Source: Tissierellales bacterium
GTDB lineage: Bacteria; Bacillota; Clostridia; Tissierellales; JASKZW01
Assembly (NCBI GenBank): GCA_030152145.1
Contig: JASLIL010000004.1
Coordinates: 1-10,958 of the forward strand
Reading direction: 5' to 3'
DNA: 10,958 nt
Of the stretch, positions 7,786 to 10,958 are shown piece after piece. Position 1 is the first letter of the stretch. Each line of letters begins with the position of its first letter. The translations under genes were made by a program, and so were the position numbers. The notes beneath the pieces are model-generated. The model was not told the DNA's origin. It did not search any database and worked only from the letters and a program-made list of their open reading frames with translations.

Positions 7786-7819
7786 CTGCTATCCTCTCGA
7801 TTTAAAGGGGGATTTTTTT

Positions 7820-9469
7820 ATGCAAGAAATCAAGATGACAAATATAAAGAAATATTACGGAAACAAGCTAGTCCTAGACATAGAAGACCTAGCTATAGAA
7901 AAGGGGGACAAGATAGGAATAGTAGGACCAAATGGAGCAGGTAAAACCAGCCTACTAGAACTTATAGATGGCAGGATCTACTACGACAGTGGCCAGATTC
8001 ACTACGGGAAAAACACCAAAATTAAATACCTAGACCAGCTAGCAGGACCAGGGAAGAAAAGAATATCGGGAAAATCCTCATCTATATTTAAGGTCCCAAG
8101 GGACTGGACTGAAACTATGAGTGGAGGGGAGAAAACTAGATTTAAGCTAGCAGAAGTCCTCCAAAGCAAAGACCAGCTGCTCCTACTAGATGAGCCAACA
8201 AACAATTTGGATCTGGAGGCAATAGATCTGCTTACAGACCAGTTAAAGGACTACCAGGGCAGCATCCTGCTAGTATCCCACAACAGGGATCTTCTAGACC
8301 AGCTATCCAACAAAATACTGGAAATAGAAGGAGGCAGACCTAAGATCTACAAGGGAAACTACAGCAACTACCTGGACTTAAAGGAAATGGAAAATCAGAG
8401 GAAAGACTTTGAATACAGGCAGTTCATAAAGGAGAAAAACAGGCTGGACCAGCTAAAAAGAAATCTGGAAAGAAAATCAGCCAAGGTCAAAACCACACCT
8501 AAGCGAATGGGAAATTCAGAAGCCCGTCTCCACAAGATGGGAGGCCAGAAAAATAAAATAAAACTGGACAGGGCTGCAAAATCCATAGACAAAAGAATAG
8601 AGCAGCTAGACAGAAAGGAAAAGTTCCAGGAAGAAGAAAAGATTAGAATTGAAATTCCAGAATCAAGTCAAATCCACAGCAAGATCCTAATATCAGCAAA
8701 GGACCTAAGTCTAGGCTACGGGGAAGAGTGGATTTTTAAGAAGGCCAGCTTCAGTATAAAAAATGGAAGTAAAACTGGTCTTATAGGACCAAATGGCAGT
8801 GGAAAAACCAGCCTAATAAGGCTTATACTAAGGGGCCAGGAAGTAGGGGTAAATGAAAAGCTTAAAATAGGCTACTTTGACCAATCCCTAGACAATCTAG
8901 ACCCAGAAAAAACCATACTGGAAAATCTTATGGAAGGCAGCGTTCATGGGGAGGAAAGGGCCAGGCTAGTCTTAGCCAGGCTCCTAATAAGGGGAGACAA
9001 GCTAGATGAAAAATTGGAAATACTAAGTGGGGGAGAAAGGGTAAAAGTATCTCTAGCCAAGATAATCCTAGGAGACAGCAACTTCCTCCTTCTAGATGAG
9101 CCCACCAATCACCTAGACACCACTAGCTTGGAAGTTCTAGAAGACCTACTGGCAGGCTACAATGGCTCCATCCTCCTAGTATCCCATGACAGGAGATTTA
9201 TAGAAAATACCTGCCAGGATCTTCTAATAATAGAAGACAAGAAAATAAGATCCTTCTCTGGAAGCTACAGGGACTACCAGGATAAAAAATCAAAAAAACC
9301 AGAAAACCAGGGAGACAAGCTTAGGGAAGATAGGATAATCCTAGTGAAAAATCAACTAACAGCTCTAATAAGTCAAATATCTATAGAGGAAAATAAGGAT
9401 AAGAAGGCAGAATATGATAGGAAGTATAGGTTAAAGCTAGAAGAATTAAAAAGCCTAGAAAAAAATTAA
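7820..9469 (+). CDS. ABC-F type ribosomal protection protein (antibiotic resistance class)
   Basis: This is a 549-residue soluble protein with two ABC cassettes and no membrane segments. Cassette 1 has Walker A GPNGAGKT (about 35-42), signature MSGGEK (about 99-104), Walker B LLLLDEPTNNLD and switch LLVSHNRD. Cassette 2 has GPNGSGKT (about 323-330), LSGGER (about 401-406), LLLDEPTNHLD and LLVSHDRR. Cassette 1 is shortened, with only about 60 residues between Walker A and signature. The charged helical linker (about 190-275) contains TPKRMGNSEARLHKMG, typical of the Vga/Lsa/VmlR/CplR resistance group. A Lys/Glu-rich C-terminal helical extension follows residue 490. Such proteins bind the ribosomal E site and dislodge lincosamide, streptogramin A or pleuromutilin-type drugs; the actual spectrum here is unknown. 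AAAGGGGG at 7804-7811 fixes the start. A housekeeping ABC-F translation factor is the less likely alternative. Confidence 0.87.
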   Translation: MQEIKMTNIKKYYGNKLVLDIEDLAIEKGDKIGIVGPNGAGKTSLLELIDGRIYYDSGQIHYGKNTKIKYLDQLAGPGKKRISGKSSSIFKVPRDWTETMSGGEKTRFKLAEVLQSKDQLLLLDEPTNNLDLEAIDLLTDQLKDYQGSILLVSHNRDLLDQLSNKILEIEGGRPKIYKGNYSNYLDLKEMENQRKDFEYRQFIKEKNRLDQLKRNLERKSAKVKTTPKRMGNSEARLHKMGGQKNKIKLDRAAKSIDKRIEQLDRKEKFQEEEKIRIEIPESSQIHSKILISAKDLSLGYGEEWIFKKASFSIKNGSKTGLIGPNGSGKTSLIRLILRGQEVGVNEKLKIGYFDQSLDNLDPEKTILENLMEGSVHGEERARLVLARLLIRGDKLDEKLEILSGGERVKVSLAKIILGDSNFLLLDEPTNHLDTTSLEVLEDLLAGYNGSILLVSHDRRFIENTCQDLLIIEDKKIRSFSGSYRDYQDKKSKKPENQGDKLREDRIILVKNQLTALISQISIEENKDKKAEYDRKYRLKLEELKSLEKN

Positions 9470-9476
9470 AAACCCT

Positions 9477-9505
9477 TAGCCCAGAGAAAACTCTGGGCTA
9501 TTTTA
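9477..9505 (+). terminator. Intrinsic terminator after the ABC-F gene
   Basis: A perfect 10-bp stem, TAGCCCAGAG (9477-9486) with CTCTGGGCTA (9491-9500), closes an AAAA loop and is followed by TTTTAA. It begins 8 bases after the stop codon. Confidence 0.9.
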
Positions 9506-9546
9506 ATCCCTAAACTTTAAAGCCAGCAGCTAAGAAAGAAAAGATC

Positions 9547-9555
9547 TGCTATGAT
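9547..9555 (+). promoter_or_regulatory. Extended -10 promoter of the helicase gene
   Basis: TGCTATGAT forms an extended -10 element (TGn plus TATGAT) 34 bases before the ATG, after the preceding terminator. No convincing -35 box is found at the right distance. The ribosome binding site AAGGAGGG follows at 9576-9583. Confidence 0.5.
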
Positions 9556-9588
9556 AGTGGTAATAGAACTTTTATAAGGAGGGATAGA

Positions 9589-10674
9589 ATGGACAATGGT
9601 TTATATGAAAAAGTCCTAAGAAGCCTCTCTAGGGATTCAGCCCTAGACCAGAAGCTTATTGAAACAAGAAACATAGATAAAAGCGATTTAGACAAGGTCT
9701 TATCACTAGAATACCAAAAAGTCATTAGAAAGCTTCTTACCAGCCTAATTGATCAAGACGAGAAACTAGAAAAAATAAGGGAGATAAATAGAGTTCTAGG
9801 AGTAGACAACTTTGACTACCAAGACAGGAGCTTTAAAGAACTTCTACTAGTTCATGATGACGAAAAAATTAAGAGAGTATTAAAAGAATACAGGCCTAGA
9901 ACATCCATAGCCCACACCAGCCTTTTTACAGGCAGTCATGGGCCCAGTCTTGTAAGCGAATTGAAAAGAGAAATAAGGACAGCTGATGAAATTGATTTTT
10001 TAATATCATTTATAAAATTCAGTGGCCTAAGACTTATTTACGAGGATCTCTTAGAGTTTACAAAAACCAGAAAGCTAAGAATAATAACAAGCTCCTATAT
10101 GGCAGCCTCTGACTACAAGGCCATCATAAATCTAGCCAAGATAAAAAATACAGAAATAAAAATATCCTACGACACAGAAAGAACCAGGCTCCACGCCAAG
10201 GCCTACTACTTTAAAAGAAAGTCAGGTTTTAGCACAGCCTACATAGGCTCCTCAAACCTCTCAAACCCAGCTCTATCAAAGGGGCTAGAGTGGAATGTCA
10301 AGCTATCAGAATACAGCTCTAAAGATGTTCTTGTTCAATTTAAGAAAACTTTTGAAAGCTACTGGAATGATGAGGAATTTAAAGCCTTTGACCCCTCATC
10401 CCAAGAAGACAAGGAAGACTTAAAAAGCTCCCTAGAGAAAAAGAAGACAGAAGAGGGGGAACTTGTCTTCTTTGAACTAAGACCCTACTCCCATCAAAAA
10501 GAAATACTAGAAGATCTAAGACTTGAAAGAGAAGAATACAAGTCCTACAGAAACCTAGTAGTAGCCGCCACAGGGGAACGTGTCATAATAGTGATGGGTG
10601 CAATAAATCTTTTAAAGTCAAGGGTTTCAGGAACTTTTACAGAAAAATTTTTGTGCATTGCTTACAGTAATTAG
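9589..10674 (+). CDS. Truncated PLD-like/DEAD helicase (DUF3427 type), probable pseudogene fragment
   Basis: The first 329 residues match the start of the large helicases that combine an N-terminal phospholipase-D-like module, an SF2 helicase and DUF3427, normally about 900-1000 residues. The N-terminal helical region begins MDNGLYEKV. The PLD-type half-site is LHAKAYYF followed by YIGSSNLS (about residues 204-227). The helicase Q-motif region RPYSHQKEILEDL follows (about 302-314). The helicase then breaks off: LVVAATG should continue TGKT (Walker A), but from residue 330 the frame reads an unrelated tail and stops at 10672-10674. No ATPase or DUF3427 part remains, so helicase activity must be lost. 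The PLD module could still fold. The start is well supported by AAGGAGGG five bases upstream. An insertion plus deletion, or a misassembly, are both possible causes. Confidence 0.82.
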   Translation: MDNGLYEKVLRSLSRDSALDQKLIETRNIDKSDLDKVLSLEYQKVIRKLLTSLIDQDEKLEKIREINRVLGVDNFDYQDRSFKELLLVHDDEKIKRVLKEYRPRTSIAHTSLFTGSHGPSLVSELKREIRTADEIDFLISFIKFSGLRLIYEDLLEFTKTRKLRIITSSYMAASDYKAIINLAKIKNTEIKISYDTERTRLHAKAYYFKRKSGFSTAYIGSSNLSNPALSKGLEWNVKLSEYSSKDVLVQFKKTFESYWNDEEFKAFDPSSQEDKEDLKSSLEKKKTEEGELVFFELRPYSHQKEILEDLRLEREEYKSYRNLVVAATGERVIIVMGAINLLKSRVSGTFTEKFLCIAYSN

Positions 10675-10700
10675 GATCTAATTGCTGTAAGCAGTGCATG
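10577..10700 (+). other. Foreign segment after the helicase break, possible mobile-element end
   Basis: From about 10576 the sequence stops matching helicase and runs GAACGTGTCATAATAG onward into a hairpin. It encodes nothing recognisable. GTGTCATA-like termini occur in some IS256-type insertion sequences, but no transposase, matching second end or target duplication is visible. A remnant or solo end of a mobile element is therefore only a guess. Confidence 0.3.
10654..10698 (+). repeat. 45-bp palindrome forming a 20-bp RNA hairpin
   Basis: Arms 10654-10673 and 10679-10698 flank the loop GGATC (10674-10678). Of 20 positions, 18 are Watson-Crick. The other two (T10658-G10694 and T10668-G10684) are G-U pairs in plus-strand RNA but A-C mismatches on the minus strand. 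No T-run follows, so it is not a standard terminator. It contains the stop codon of the truncated helicase frame. Confidence 0.85.
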
Positions 10701-10753
10701 GGAAACGAAGCTTTAATTCTTTAAGAATTTATAAATGTATAGTATACTTATAT

Positions 10754-10791
10754 TATAATCATTGTCAGTTACGACGTATCAGTAGTATATG
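10754..10791 (+). promoter_or_regulatory. Possible promoter region for the exported protein
   Basis: A perfect TATAAT occurs at 10754-10759 but has only a weak upstream -35. Alternatively TTGTCA (10762-10767) lies 18 bases before TATATG (10786-10791). Neither is decisive. The whole 10699-10830 stretch is AT-rich and non-coding. Confidence 0.3.
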
Positions 10792-10843
10792 ACGAACTTT
10801 TAAGTATCTTATGATATAAAAAAGATAAATAGGAGGTGCAAGA

Positions 10844-10958
10844 ATGATAAAAAGAATTTCTATATTTACTTGTGTATTGTTATTATTTATAAGCACAAAT
10901 GCCTTTGCAGGAGATATACCTGAAGGAATTATGTTAGGTCATCAAAAGGCACTATTTA
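10844..10958 (+). CDS. Exported protein of unknown function (N-terminal 38 codons only)
   Basis: ATG at 10844 follows AGGAGGTG (10831-10838) with good spacing. The first 23 residues form a signal peptide: MIKR positive start, a hydrophobic core ISIFTCVLLLFIST, and NAFA before a likely signal peptidase I cut ahead of GDIPEG. Only about 15 mature residues are visible before the window ends, too few to assign a family. The Cys in the hydrophobic core is too early and lacks the context of a lipobox. It probably acts outside the membrane. Confidence 0.8.
   Translation, partial: MIKRISIFTCVLLLFISTNAFAGDIPEGIMLGHQKALF

Larger units (their letters stand above)
7594..7819 (+). promoter_or_regulatory. 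Attenuator leader of the ABC-F gene with a candidate upstream ORF
   Basis: The leader carries AAAGGAG (7614-7620) followed 14 bases later by ATG-TAC-AAC-TAA (7635-7646, peptide MYN). The segment 7640-7652, which overlaps that mini-ORF, can pair with 7724-7735 (12 base pairs, one bulged A). The target strand can instead pair with 7789-7798 (9 of 10). Between these lies a hairpin and U-run at 7757-7785. A second small frame, MSIFIMSG (7706-7732), lacks a Shine-Dalgarno sequence. Resistance ABC-F genes are commonly controlled by ribosome stalling on a leader peptide that changes RNA folding. I infer the same here; the exact switching order is not determined. Confidence 0.55.

Noticed and set aside
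10654..10700. Intrinsic terminator for the truncated helicase
   Set aside because: The stem is long but is followed by TGGGAAACG, not a T-run.
10581..10797. Weak inverted similarity between GTCATAATAGTGAT near 10582 and the complement of about 10780-10795, as terminal repeats of a small element
   Set aside because: The match needs a gap and several mismatches, there is no target-site duplication, and the sequence beyond does not return to helicase. It is near chance level in such AT-rich DNA.

Overview
The window is AT-rich, with an AGA/AGG-, ATA- and CTA-rich codon style, strong GGAGG-type ribosome binding sites and an S-layer-homology (SLH) surface protein. This points to a low-GC Gram-positive (Bacillota). 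A Tissierellia or Peptoniphilaceae-like anaerobe is my best guess, inferred from the style of the SLH and DUF11-like protein and not proven. No rRNA, tRNA, CRISPR array or intact transposase gene is visible.

Layout. Positions 1-62 are a perfect inverted copy of 146-207. The window therefore probably opens on an assembly or amplification fold-back, and the start of the first gene is not trustworthy. From there to 6027 runs one very large plus-strand gene, missing its 5' end. It encodes a chain of about ten beta-rich repeat modules, a Pro-rich spacer and three C-terminal SLH motifs that would anchor it to the cell wall. A strong bidirectional terminator (6036-6067) separates it from a convergent minus-strand operon, fetA-fetB (7483 down to 6072), encoding an ABC transporter of the FetAB/YjkBA (UPF0014) type.

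The fetAB promoter lies back to back with the promoter of a plus-strand ABC-F ribosomal protection protein (7820-9469). That gene has a roughly 225-nt leader with a Shine-Dalgarno sequence, a three-codon upstream ORF, mutually exclusive long-range pairings and a hairpin plus U-run just ahead of the gene. This is the architecture of antibiotic-responsive attenuation, and it is the most interesting regulatory element here. The ABC-F gene ends at a clean intrinsic terminator (9477-9505).

Next, with its own extended -10 promoter, comes a phospholipase-D-like/helicase gene of the DUF3427 type. It is broken exactly at the Walker A motif of its helicase domain (about 10576). The foreign sequence after the break holds a 20-bp hairpin, 10654-10698, whose only two imperfections are G-U pairs on the plus-strand RNA. 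The window closes with the first 38 codons of an exported protein of unknown function.

Functionally this is a chromosomal housekeeping and accessory mixture: cell-surface display, metal export, drug protection of the ribosome, and a broken nucleic-acid-processing or defence-type gene. Apart from the fetA-fetB pair, the genes look independently transcribed.
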